DNA of 64,000 bases from positions 76,899,617 to 76,963,616 of the forward strand of contig NC_087063.1 of NCBI RefSeq assembly GCF_963678635.1, in the 5' to 3' direction. Both the position numbers and the translations under genes were made by a program. Source of the DNA: Symsagittifera roscoffensis (lineage: Eukaryota > Xenacoelomorpha > Acoela > Convolutidae). The stretch's first letter is position 1, and the number at the start of each line of letters is the position of its first letter. Below are positions 22,597-34,600 of this stretch, one piece after another. The notes below the pieces were generated by a model. It was not told the origin of the DNA. It saw nothing but the letters and a program-made list of their open reading frames with translations, and searched no databases.

Positions 22597-23184
22597 TTAT
22601 ACACAGAAGTGAATTCCTTCGAAATCAGTAATGACGACTGCTGAGCTGTTTCCTTCAAGTAAAGAACAAATATAATCGTATTTTTTGTTTGAAGAGTCAA
22701 TTTCAATTTCTTGAACAGTTTCCTCAGGATAAGTTATTATCATAAGGTGAATACAATCATTCGGTTTGGTTTTTGGTAATCTTGCTGATGCTATTAATGC
22801 TGGTAGTTTGTTTGCGTAACCTGGGAGTTGAATTAATAAACGAATGTCTCGATCCAAAATTCCTACCAACATTTGAATGTTTGTGTTCAAGTAAATTCTT
22901 TGTATCGTGGTATTTTCAAGCACAAAAGTGAATCCCTTCTGATTTATGATAGCAGATTCGTTACTTTGAAGAAACGAACAGATATAATTATATTTTGGAT
23001 TCGATGATTCAATGACAGCTTCATGAATCACTATTCCTGGATAAACAATTAGCATGAGGCGTATAAAATTATTGGTTCCTAATTGAGGTAAGTCAACAGC
23101 TGCTATTCGTGTAAACAGTTTATTTGTAAGTGTGGGAAATTGAATCAGTAAAAAAACTCGTCTGTCTAAAACATCGACTAGCAT
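22597..23184 (-). CDS. M accessory protein with domain copies a and b, 195 aa
   Basis: The intact frame is an internal tandem duplication of about 95 residues. Copy a starts MLVDVLDRRVFLLIQFP and copy b MLVGILDRDIRLLIQLP. Both continue with NKL, a small hydrophobic strand, LP, I-x-L-M-x-x-x-YP, then ESSNPKYNYICSFLQSN or DSSNKKYDYICSLLEGN. I do not recognise the fold. The alternating hydrophobic pattern suggests mostly beta structure. It directly follows the env cytoplasmic-tail region and heads a cluster of diverged single copies. Confidence 0.65.
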   Translation of the reverse strand: MLVDVLDRRVFLLIQFPTLTNKLFTRIAAVDLPQLGTNNFIRLMLIVYPGIVIHEAVIESSNPKYNYICSFLQSNESAIINQKGFTFVLENTTIQRIYLNTNIQMLVGILDRDIRLLIQLPGYANKLPALIASARLPKTKPNDCIHLMIITYPEETVQEIEIDSSNKKYDYICSLLEGNSSAVVITDFEGIHFCV

Positions 23185-23241
23185 TTAGTATATGGGGATG
23201 CACAGTTTTCTTGAGGGCACTCTGAAATAGAAAAATGTTGC

Positions 23242-25674
23242 TTAGATTGGTGTTATAGTGTTGTTGTTGGTGGTTGGATGAGGGATTGTTGTGCTAGAGA
23301 TCGTTCCTATTACATTGGTCCGTACTAAATGTTCATTTTGGTTATTTAGGTCTGGGTATAAACCAGGTTCGTTTCGCGAATCTGGTGACCTTAAGGGTAC
23401 TGCAGGCTCATTTTGCTCTACCGTAGGTATTGAAGCAGTGCTTTCTTGGTAATTATTTTGATTGTGATTTTGTTGTCGTATTTGTTTTTGTCTTGAGTTT
23501 TGCGAATCTGATGATTCAAGAGTGGAGTTTTTGTTTGAGAAAATGGAAGTAAAAACTGATAGAACGAAAAGGTTATACGTTGCACCTTATATTATCTTCC
23601 AGAAGCTCATAGTACGATTTGTTAACTTATTAATTTCCAATGCTTTAATAATTGTTACTATTATTTCTAGCAGGAATTTGAGAAAAAGAAAACAGGCAAA
23701 AAAAACTCCGATTTTCTCTAAGAAAAAAGCAACAAAACCGAACGTTCCGATGAAACTATTCATGAAAATTCCCGGTGAGAGCAGAGAATCTAGATAAATT
23801 TTCTGGTTTAAGACCATTGCGGCGGTTAAAGCATCGGAATTTTCATAATCCATGTGTCCATTTTGGAGAACAGTTCTTGTAATTTTTTTTGAGAATAGAT
23901 GTTGATGCTGTGTTATGAATAATGTTATCCCAAAAAGCTTTTAATTGTTTTGGGGTATACATGCCTGCGCATCGCGAGTCGTATAAGGGAAATTCCGTAA
24001 TATGGCCTATATCTTGTGGAGCAAACATTAAAGGAGTCTTGAAAGGTATTGGAGCTGGCATTAATTGGTACCAAGATAATTTATCATCTAAATCAAGTTG
24101 AAATACTTTTTGTAGCCACCAACGCAATGTATTTTGTTGGCAAAAGGAAAATTTTGGCGGGTAATAGTGTCGGGTAATAAAAGATCGGTATTCGATCAAA
24201 GCATTTATCGAGAACTTTAAGAGGTGAAACTTTTTTAGGGCACTGATACAGCCAGCCAACTGCTCCGTCGGTGTCCAAAAACATAGAGCGGTTGCCAGTT
24301 AACATGTATCCTGCAAGCCTGGTATTTTGTAAAGCTAACATCATTATTAATAGAATTTGTGTTCTTTCGAGTTCACATTGATTCTGTAATAATGTCATTT
24401 CAGAATGTCTGAGTTGTTTAGCATTAAAGTACATTATGTAATCTAACTTTGTACCCAGATGAAGTTCGTAATCAATTTCATCGGTACCTACATGGCGCCA
24501 AAGAGGGTCCCGATTTTTATTGTTACGTTCATCATGAGGAATGAAAAATTACCTGATACCAGAGGATAGTTCAAAGGTTTCACTCTGATTTGATCGTTCT
24601 CATTTATTTGCATTTGATAGTAATTTCTATCATCGTGTCGTATGTTGCTGGACTTACCAGTGTTCATATCAAAACCGCCTGAATAAGAAATAAACAAGGA
24701 CTCAAAATTTGTTTTATATAATGCTCCTGGCCTGCTGCAGACTTCTTGCTGCTTGTTGTAAATGCGAATTTTAAGGTCTAAGCCATTGGGTGCCGATCCT
24801 TCACTCAGTAAATGATATTGAGGGTGGTCCAACTTGTTAGCGTACTTGACCATTTTCGCTTTTTGAGAAAACAATTTTGTGACTACGCTACTTTTGGGCA
24901 TGTCCCATGTGTAAGCATAAGGGTCTAATGATGTTGATTTGCAGCCGCCTTCGAGTACTGTGCATGGTAATGGGATACCGTAAGGATTTTGTACTTGTTT
25001 TGTTTCTAGATTTACTTTGAGTTGAAATTTTGCATTAGCGTTTCGTAGCTATAGTGTGTGACTTGTCCCCTATTCTTGCATGCATTCGAACTTTCGCCTT
25101 CTAATGATGTTCCTTCATTTCTGTGTTGTAAAATACTTTCATCCATTTTTATAATTAGTTCATGGGTGTATCCATCTTCATTCACTGTAATTTTGTTGTT
25201 CTTTGCTGCTTTTTTGCAATCTTCCGGTGGTATAATAATTTCATAGATTATCATGTTCATATTGTGAACGATGGAAGAATGTGCCCACATTCCGCAATTA
25301 TAACGAATGGGAATTGTTTTAATTTTACACATAACTGCGTTCACGTATGTTCTATAAGACCGTTGATATACGCTAATTGTGCTATCGGTAGTGTAAAGGT
25401 TTTCTGGGCTAACTTTACATGGGGCCACTTGATTTAAAGCCTACGTTTTATTTTCCTGTATGCTTGAACAGTCATAGTGAGTAACTTTGAGAGAATTTGA
25501 TACGTTTTCCAAATCATCATTCTGTAGAATGACAAGAGGTATAAATTTTGAAAGTAGAGTAGTAAATTTCATCTTTATCGCGAAGTTGCTAAAAATTAGC
25601 AATAGTAAATTTTTTGGTTGGTTTTTATTGGAAGAAACCATTGTTTTAAAAAATTGACTGGTTTGATTGACCAT
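23242..25674 (-). pseudogene. M envelope glycoprotein gene, broken
   Basis: The reading begins with a hydrophobic signal-like segment (MKFTTLLSKFIPLVIL, about 25570). A Cys-rich ectodomain start follows after an in-frame TAG at 25441, with HYDC, APCKVSP and a YNCGMWAHSSIV block. That block resembles glycoproteins of arthropod mononega-like (chuvirus-type) viruses and env genes captured by invertebrate LTR elements. This resemblance is from memory and not searched. Fragments in several frames continue to a membrane-proximal hydrophobic region (about 23800-23620) and a long polar tail after another stop (to 23242). Several frameshifts and stops make it non-functional. Confidence 0.6.
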
Positions 25675-25752
25675 TACGTGTGGGGTCCTATTTTGAATAA
25701 TCTTCTGTATCCAAATTGATAACCCGGAGATTACAAAATGAGTTTTTAGTTT

Positions 25753-26233
25753 TTAGTTAGTGAAGACTATTAGAGATTTTTTAGTTGAATCCTGCTTGGT
25801 AGAAGCTGGGTTGTCGCCGATGTCTCTGAATTCTTTCATTTGTCGAGCCCGTTTGAACAGATGTCTGTCCGTTTTGGGGGTTGTGTCTTGATGTAGATGG
25901 TATATATGACAATTCATCGAAATTAATACCATTCCTATCGTTTGGATAAAGAGGTGTTGAGGTAAGCCTTCTCTGAGCCAATCCTGGTGTATGTGGCATT
26001 TGTATAGTTTCTGTGTTGTGCTCTTGAAATCCTGAGTCAATATTCGTTAAGGTTATTTCTTGCTCAGTCTCATGTAGTTTTATATTATTTTTTCATCTAT
26101 GGTGTGTTTCGACAGGTAAATATTCTGATGAACCCATTGGGTTTTTAAATGATTTGTTGGTGAGTGGTGTATTGACAATTTTATTCCTTGATTTCATTAG
26201 ATTTTCATAGATTGGTTTGTAGGACTGGTCTTT
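25753..26233 (-). pseudogene. M integrase tail / pre-env polar region
   Basis: Proline/Ser/Asn-rich low-complexity translations (PSTSRHNPQNGQTSVQTG in the 25999-25781 frame) lie between the integrase C-terminal region and env. They occupy the same place as the proline-rich ORF of P2 at 62829-63954. No catalytic domain is visible. Confidence 0.4.
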
Positions 26234-27480
26234 TTAAACATAGTCATTCACCAGTTCCGTTGCTTTTTCTTCAATGGGAAAATATTCAATTAGATGGTTT
26301 CTGTGAGCTGCATTTTTTATAGTTTGATCTGAATCTAATTGTATTTCACAGTTTACATTCGTTACTTTATTTGTTACCGTATATGGGCCTGATCGTAGTT
26401 CTTGTAATTTTTTTTGATTTGCCATCTTCTATGGAATGGTTTTCCATCAGTGATTTTTGACCTATTTCTAAGGGTATTCCTAATTTATATTTATTTCGAT
26501 ATTTGTGGATTTTGGCGTTGTTTTCAAGACTTTTCTTGTAAGCTGTATTATAGATGTATTTAAATTGGTTCTCTTGGATAAGTAGTGAAGTGTTAATTTT
26601 TTGTTTTAATAATGGTTGTATAGCTTCATCTGATGATGTTTGTAAATAATGTCTGTTTAATGGGAGATTAGCACAGAATTCAGAGTTCCACGTTAATTCT
26701 GAGTTTCGGAATAATCCTAATTTTAAAGAGATTGGTATTTGAGGTTTTTGTCCAAAAACAATTTCGTATGGTGTTAATCCAGTACTTGCGTTGATAGTGG
26801 TGTTATGAACGAAAGCAAATTTCGCAGCTAGATCACTCCAATTTCCCTTTGCTTGATCAAAGAAAATTCTAAAATGTGTTCCCAGATGTTTGTTTTGTAT
26901 TTCCACTTTACCATTTGTACATTGTGAATATGCGGTTCTGGGAGCATGTGTTATTCCTAGTTTATGAAGCCAACTAGTAAAGTCTTCGTTCATGAAAGCT
27001 GTTCCTTTATCATAAACTAATTTTTGTGGAATAGCAAATGTGAGAATAAATTTTTTTAAGTTTTTATTGTTTCAAATGCGGTAGTGTTAACTACTGGATA
27101 TACTTGGAGGAATCGAGATAATGAATCTACCACAACTAAAAATTGTTTCTTTCCGTTTGATGTAGGATTAATTGGTCCCTTATGATCTATGTGTACAGTA
27201 TGAAACGGGAAAGGTACTGTATCCGTCCATTGTTCTAACGGTGCTTGGTTAAGATCGTGACGTTTGTGTTTATTTTTTTGACAGTCAAGACATCCTGCTA
27301 TTAACTGGGTTATCCATTTAAACATGCCTGGCCAAAAGAAAAATCGTTTTATATTCGCAATGGTTTTGTCTTTTCCTACATGACCTGCTAACTGATCTGT
27401 ATCGGCCAATTCAAATGTTTTTTTTATAAAAAGTGACATAGGTACACAAATTTTAATTTCTTTCACTTCGGGATTATCTG
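26234..27480 (-). pseudogene. M integrase, broken
   Basis: The N-terminal zinc-binding module (GHVGKDKT...CLDCQKNK) and first catalytic Asp (HIDHKGPINP) lie in 27466-27056. The second Asp (YDKGTAF) and Glu (GKVEIQNKHLGTHFR) follow in the next frame, 26993-26367. A GPYTV-type C-terminal module lies in 26425-26234. At least two frame breaks are present. The module order is standard for Ty3/Gypsy. Confidence 0.8.
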
Positions 27481-27730
27481 ATGTTTTTTCGATGCAAAGA
27501 ATATTTCCATTTAATAATAATGTTTCAAATTTGTTTAGATACGATGATAAAGCTTTCGATTGACTATAATGTATATTTTTTGAGTCTTTACTTTTGTTTT
27601 TTACTAATTCTTATACGATTTTTTTTTACTGCATCGGTGTCTTGTTCTCTGGCAATAAGTTCCGTGTTTAAATCTATATTTTTTCCTAGGTTGTTGAAAC
27701 TAGGGAAAATCTGAATAAGGTTATCCTTGT

Positions 27731-28832
27731 TTAGAGTGTTTCGTTAGGCAGCTTGGTTGCATTTTTTTTTTCTAGTTTATTGGTTAATTGTTCACATAGT
27801 GCAATTTCATCGTTTAGCAAACATTTTTGAAAGATTTCATTCTGTTCATCAATCGTTTCAAAGTATAGGAATTCGAACTGGTCTTCAATATCGTAATTTG
27901 ACATATAATCCTCAAATTGGGTTGGGTTAGTGTTTAATTCGAAGGACAATTCGGAGTAGTTATGATCTGATTCTTCGTCATTTGCATTATTATTTGGTAT
28001 TTTGTTTTGAATCATTCTAACTTGGTTGATAGCTGAACCTTGTATAAAGCAAGAACTTATATCAGTTAGTGAGCAAATTTGTTCTTTTTTTGTTTCCTTG
28101 GGTATTTTGATTAATTTGTCGTTGTTTATTTTGAATCTAGTTACACCGTTCTTATTTTGCTTAATGACAGGAAAAAAATTCGTCGCTGCGTCCTTTTTCG
28201 GTATCATGTACCATGAAGTATTTTTCTTCGTAGCTATTTTTGTCGTAGAATAAATGTCTTTGGGATTGTTCTTATGTTTTAATTGGTGTTTGTCTAAATC
28301 TTTAGTTGTTACATTTCTGCTTAAAATATCTGGGAACGCTAGGTTTTTTCCTTCGGTCCAAATAATTTTCAAATTTTGGAATTGTGATATAACCAATGGG
28401 TATTTAAAATATCTATGGAAAAGCTTACCTCTTCTTCCCCAAAGGTAAATCAAGTGATCAGTATAGAGATGTATTGGATGTGGTGAACCTAATAAAAAGT
28501 GTTCGTATGTTTGTAGAGCTGATACAACACCGCAAAGCTCTCTAGCTGTTGTTGACTTTTTTTTTGTTCTTCTTTGTTATATACTCTTGAACTAAAAGAT
28601 ATTATACGTTTTCTTTCTGGGAATTCTTTACCAATATTGAACCTATTCTTATTGATGATGAGTCTACGTGTACATGGAAAGGATATCTTGTGTCTGGTAT
28701 TGCTAAAATTGTATCTGCGCTAATTCTTTCTTTTATTTCGTTAAATAGTTTTTCATGATCTTGTGTCCATTTAAAAACTGTATCATTCCGTATCAAATCA
28801 CAGAAAGGTTTTGAGTCTACATGTAATTTCTT
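27731..28832 (-). pseudogene. M RT thumb and RNase H, broken
   Basis: A KLHVDSKPFCDLI block and FKWTQDHEKLFNEIKERI (28832-28602) are the RT connection. VHVDSSSIRIGSILV is the RNase H first-Asp region. KIIWTEGKNLAFPDILSRN in 28453-27731 is the RNase H end, followed by a long Lys/Asn-rich linker. The upstream part of RT is separated from this by transposon D. A copy of most of this segment is duplicated at 29798-30572. Confidence 0.75.
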
Positions 28833-28858
28833 CATTACGTCGCCAATCCGTGTTATTT
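28833..28858 (+). repeat. D terminal inverted repeat, duplicated outer copy
   Basis: The 26-bp sequence beginning CATTACGTCGCCAATCC is identical to 30573-30598 and exactly reverse-complementary to 41779-41804. This copy directly abuts the right part of M's pol gene (minus-strand flank AAGAAATTA). Confidence 0.9.
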
Positions 28859-28878
28859 GGTTTTTGCGGAATCGGTGC

Positions 28879-29215
28879 GGATTCCGGAACACATGCATTT
28901 TCTTTGATGTTTTTAGATTCCGTGGATTCCTAATTCAAACCAGTTTGTATGTGACCAGCTTTTGTCATGGATTCTGGGACAGCTAAAACCACCGACTTTG
29001 TGGCCAATCCCGGAATCCATGACAAAAACCATGGAATCCGATACCATATTAAAACGCATTAAAAAACGGTTTTACCATGGATTCCTGGGCTTTTGGCTTC
29101 TGCGTGTTCTGGAATCCGGGACTTTACCAAGATGAAAGGGACCGGATTCCATGACATTTAACAACAATTATCAATACACAAAATTAAAAATGTTTAGTGT
29201 TTTGCCACGGATTCC
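28879..29215. promoter_or_regulatory. Subterminal GGATTCC array of D, duplicated arm
   Basis: Eight GGATTCC/GGAATCC words occur at 28879, 28924, 29012, 29033, 29079, 29111, 29144 and 29209, in both orientations, often within CATGGATTCC. They are copied in the second duplication unit (30619-30955). Subterminal motif arrays are typical transposase-binding sites. Confidence 0.65.
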
Positions 29216-29797
29216 ATGATTAACACAACTAAAAGAAATCTTTTAGTGACTTAAGTGACTTCTTTCGAAAAGAAAGAGGTTAAAAAACTATTGTATACTC
29301 TATACAGTTCAACTGTATCACTCTATACTGTATACTATATACTCTATACTGTATACTGTATATACAGATTTTTCAATTAGTTTAATTTCACTAGTTTTAC
29401 ATGTATTTGATGTTCATGTTGTAGAACAACAATATTCATTCTTCTAGAACATTTAAAATGTACAGGATTTCGGCATACATTTTTTCAATACAGGTAATTG
29501 TAACCGTTACAGTAACGTGACAATGGGGACCATTTGTCATTTACAGGATTTCAGCATTCTAGCAAATTTTATAATTAGTTTAGTTTAACTAGTTTCATTT
29601 GATGTTCAACATTTGAAATTCAGAAAAACAGCCTGTGAGTTGAATATGAATACTACTCATGATTATTCAACACTAAAATTTGAGTCTCATAAACTATTCA
29701 ACACTTAAGCTTGAGTCTCATAATAGGATAAGTTAGTAACTTGTTGTCAGAAAAAGTTTGCACGCGCGTGCGCACAACTCAGTGTCAAGATTCACAC

Positions 29798-31543
29798 TAT
29801 ATCAGTTAGTGAGCAAATTTGTTCTTTTTTTGTTTCCTTGGGTATTTTGATTAATTTGTCGTTGTTTATTTTGAATCTAGTTACACCGTTCTTATTTTGC
29901 TTAATGACAGGAAAAAAAGTCGTCGCTGCGTCCTTTTTCGGTATCATGTACCATGAAGTATTTTTCTTCGTAGCTATTTTTGTCGTAGAATAAATGTCTT
30001 TGGGATTGTTCTTATGTTTTAATTGGTGTTTGTCTAAATCTTTAGTTGTTACATTTCTGCTTAAAATATCTGGGAACGCTAGGTTTTTTCCTTCGGTCCA
30101 AATAATTTTCAAATTTTGGAATTGTGATATAACCAATGGGTATTTAAAATATCTATGGAAAAGCTTACCTCTTCTTCCCCAAAGGTAAATCAAGTGATCA
30201 GTATAGAGATGTATTGGATGTGGTGAACCTAATAAAAAGTGTTCGTATATTTGTAGAGCTGATACAACACCGCAAAGCTCTCTAGCTGTTGTTGACTTTT
30301 TTTTTGTTCTTCTTTGTTATATACTCTTGAACTAAAGGATATTATACGTTTTCCTTCTGGGAATTTTTTACCAATATTGAACCTATTCTTATTGATGATG
30401 AGTCTACGTGTACATGGAAAGGATATCTTGTGTCTGGTATTGCTAAAATTGTATCTGCGCTAATTCTTTCTTTTATTTCGTTAAATAGTTTTTCATGATC
30501 TTGTGTCCATTTAAAAACTGTATCATTCCGTATCAAATCACAGAAAGGTTTTGAGTCTACATGTAAATTCTTCATTACGTCGCCAATCCGTGTTATTTGG
30601 TTTTTGCGGAATCGGTGCGGATTCCGGAACACACACATTTTCTTTGATGTTTTTAGATTCCGTGGATTCCTAATTCAAACCAGTTTGTATGTGACCAGCT
30701 TTTGTCATGGATTCTGGGACAGCTAAAACCACCGATTTTGTGGCCAATCCCGGAATCCATGACAAAAACCATGGAATCCGATACCATATTAAAACGCATT
30801 AAAAAACGGTTTTACCATGGATTCCTGGGCTTTTGGCTTCTGCGTGTTCTGGAATCCGGGACTTTACCAAGATGAAAGGGACCGGATTCCATGACATTTT
30901 ACAACAATTATCAATACACAAAATTAGAAATGTTTAGTGTTTTGCCACGGATTCCATGATTAACACAACTAAAAGAAATCTTTTAGTGACTTAAGTGACT
31001 TCTTTCGAAAAGAAAGAGGTTAAAAACTATTGTATACTCTATACAGTTCAACTGTATCACTCTATACTGTATACTATATACTCTATACTGTATACTGTGA
31101 ATACAGATTTTTCAATTAGTTTAATTTCACTAGTTTTACATGTATTTGATGTTCATGTTGTAGAACAACAATATTCATTCTTCTAGAACATTTAAAATGT
31201 ACAGGATTTCGGCATGCATTTTTTCAATACAGGTAATTGTAACCGTTACAGTAACGTGACAATGGGGACCATTTGTCATTTACAGGATTTCAGCATTCTA
31301 GCAAATTTTATAATTAGTTTAGTTTAACTAGTTTCATTTGATGTTCAACATTTGAAATTCAGAAAAACAGCCTGTGAGTTGAATATGAATACTACTCATG
31401 ATTATTCAACACTAAATTTTGAGTCTCATAAACTATTCAACAGTTAAGCTTGAGTCTCATAATAGGATAAGTTAGTAACTTGTTGTCAGAAAAAGTTTGC
31501 ACGCGCGTGCGCACAACTCAGTGTCAAGATTCACACTATATCA
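29798..31543. repeat. Tandem duplication spanning the M/D boundary, copy 2
   Basis: This is the second unit. M-derived RNase H/RT sequence at 29798-30572 is followed by D from 30573. It is continuous with D's genes, so this arm is the one belonging to the coding element. Confidence 0.9.
30573..30598 (+). repeat. D left terminal inverted repeat
   Basis: 26 bp starting CATTACG, perfectly inverted at 41779-41804. Identity stops immediately inside the repeat (GG here, CA on the other arm), which defines the TIR length. Confidence 0.9.
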
Positions 31544-31657
31544 TATAGTAACTATGATAGTTACTTTAAATCACCATTGCATAAATTCAATTCATCATTG
31601 TTTTGAAAAAAGTCCTTCATCGAAAGATTCAACAAAAGTTACTCACAATTGTCAACA

Positions 31658-34600
31658 ATGGAATTATGGAATAAATTTTTAATTACTGGCGCCGACTCGG
31701 ACATTAACCGTCAGTTTGTTGACTGTAACATTTTGGATGCAATTGCCGAAAAGTTTATCCAAAAAAAGTACGACAAGTTATCAAAGACTTTTGAAGAGAT
31801 GCTCGCAGGGACGGATAATTGGATCGTTTCTGATGTTCTTCGTCAGATATCTGTGCGGGGACAATCAAAAAAAGCTACAATTTTAGCAGTAAGTAACTCT
31901 TCACAAATTTATCGTTTTCAGTCACCAAACATTCTTTACGTTGATTAATTCAACTTCAATTACGTTCAATTACGTTCATCTTTACGTTCAATTAAAATTC
32001 AACTTTCAATAAAATTTATATCCAATTGGGACAACACAACACTTTTTAGGCTCGCGTAATGCAACTCGTAATTCTTCGTGGTTCAAGAGAAATGCCTTGG
32101 ACCAAGACTCGGAAGGAGCTAGTAAAATGTTTCTTCGGTCCAATGTTCATACCTGACGAAGTTGATCCTTATAAAGCGCTCAAAGCAACCGAAACTTCAT
32201 TTTCATTTGAACAGTGCGGCACTCAATCGAACCTACCTCAAACATTGGAAGAGTCAAGACACATTTCCAGGATAATGAAACGATCAAAATTTATGTCTAT
32301 AACAGCTGACAACTCCCAACAACTATGGGGACAAGTGCTGAAACTGATCCGACAAAAAAAATTCAAATAAGCATATTTGTTAAATTGATTCGACAATCCG
32401 CATTCAGCCGTAAAAAGACGTATTCTGGGTATAGAAAGAATGACACAAATGTCTTACGAGTTTTGGCGATGGAACTATTTTCTAAAAAAGGTTCAACGAA
32501 AGATTTTGAGTTTTGCTTGGGCATCGCTTGTAAAACTGGAAACGTAGAAGAAGTGATCAACATTATCCGGAATAGACTACAACTGATTGGCCTCGGACAT
32601 AACTTAGTACCCTCAATGAGAAATGTCCAACGATCAACTGCAAGCCTTGTAAATCACTTTTTGGCCTTGTGCAAACCACAGAAGTCCTTCTCTGGATTCA
32701 GAACGGACTTGGTTGCATAATACAACTAGCTGTTTTTCTATTGTTTAAAACAGAAAACATCAACAACGTTAAAGTCAATATTTGGGGTGACGGTTGTGAA
32801 ATTGGTGGCACAGAAGTTACGAGAATGGCTTTTAGACTACTTTCTGAAGATATTAGCCCCCAATCTGCTACGAGCGTCTTCTGCTTCGCAGGTACTCCTT
32901 TTTCTTAAATCATTTTAAAATCATTTCTTCACAAGTTTTTTTTCTCAACTTGAGACTAAAATGATTTTTTTAGCTTATCGAGGAAAAGACTCAAGGTTTG
33001 TGATGGAGTTGAACTTGGGACCGAGTGTTGTCGGATGTCAAGAGTCAGGGTGGTTATTCCAGCAAGCAAATCAGTTGAAAAATTTGGGAGCAAAATTGAC
33101 GTACAGTGGAGATACCCCGTTTCTCCATCGACTGATACTGGGCTCCGGAAACGACCTGTCTACAGATTACCCTTCTAAGATGGCTCTTTATGTAGAAGAC
33201 GAACGTTTTCTACCTTCCCTTTGCGACAAAATAACTGGTCGAAGAACGGATGTAAAGATTCCATTTCGCACGAATATTCCTGAAACTTCTCTAGTTTTCC
33301 TTAATGACGTGAGATGCATTTGCCCAGATGCCACGCACATGCTCACTCGATGCATTGAAAGTGACCTGAGAAAAATGGCTCAAAAAATTATCAACGACAA
33401 AAGTCCGTTCGAAATGGAGTTTCTTCACCGCTTTGAACAGAATCTGTCAAGTCGTGATGCCAAGAGACCCGTCTTCCAATTTACAAGAACTGCGAAAAAT
33501 GCGCAACAAGTTGGAACTGTTGGAGCGGTATCGTTATCTGGAAGTGGTGCCTTAACTGTTATCGCAGACAAAGAGGAGTTGAAGGTATGCTAAATTACCA
33601 TTTTAATGTATCCTCATAATTTCATCAAATGTTACAATTTAGGATGCTAAGTTTGGAACAATAACCGACCTATATGATGGAGTGTGGTGCGATGAAATAG
33701 TTAGCGGTACCTCAGATAAAACCGTCGCAAATTCCATTGATGTCCTCAAAGTATTGCATCCAAATTTGTTCACGAAAGAGGACCCTAAAGCGAAAGGAAA
33801 ACTTTCTATAACGACTCTGGATGCAAGCGAACATTTGAGAAAAAGCTTGAACCGTTGTATTACTATCTTGAGAATTTCTAAGGAGAGTTTTAACGTAATT
33901 GATTTCAATTTTTGGGCGGAAACCTACTATCAAACTTCTTTACTATTATTCGCAGAACACGGACTGACGCCATACAAACTCAAGCTGGTGACTATTCCGC
34001 AAACTGTTGGAGGAAATTTCGTGGTGTCCCAGTGGAACCACATTTGCGAAGGTCTAGAAAAATCTAACCATCACGCCAGCAAAGATTTTCGTACAAGAAC
34101 AATGCGTGGAGGCGGAAAAATGTGTAATCATGATCCACTTTTTCTTGAAAGTTTTTTCTCTTTTTGCAAGCTCCTTCAACGTACTAAAGCAGAAAAAGAA
34201 GTGCCTGACTTTTTAGCGAATCTTACGAGTGTTTTCAACGTGTCATTAGGACAAACTTATCTGGAAATATGCATCGACGCAGTACCGAATCCTCGTATTG
34301 CTGTCGGAGAAGTGCGTGCGAAGAATAAGATGTTAACTGGGATGAGATTTTACGTACTGGGCTCGTTTGCTGGAACCCCTGCAGTTGATGGAGGAAACAG
34401 ACACGTGCCTCGTCTAACAGCCCAACTTATGATGGAAAAGTGGATCAAGGAACATGGGGGTTCTGTTTACCGAAAAGACACAGCAGAGACTCTCTTATAT
34501 TCACACTCCAAAACCCCGCATTGTTACATTGTTTTGAGGGACGAAAACGATCTTTCAATTGGAACTATGACAACGGAAGAAGTTGATGAATTCTACACGA

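Larger units (their letters stand above)
28058..29797. repeat. Tandem duplication spanning the M/D boundary, copy 1
   Basis: This 1740-bp unit contains M RNase H sequence plus the first about 965 bp of D. It is followed directly by a second copy (29798-31543). I count roughly 16 differences by eye, so the duplication is young. TATATCA occurs at the start, the junction and the end, consistent with microhomology-mediated duplication. Confidence 0.9.

Noticed and set aside
19967-23184. Reading the closely packed small ORFs as a bacterial or viral operon from contamination
   Set aside because: Same strand, base composition and position as M, lying between its env and PPT/3' LTR. The surrounding sequence is continuous with eukaryotic elements.
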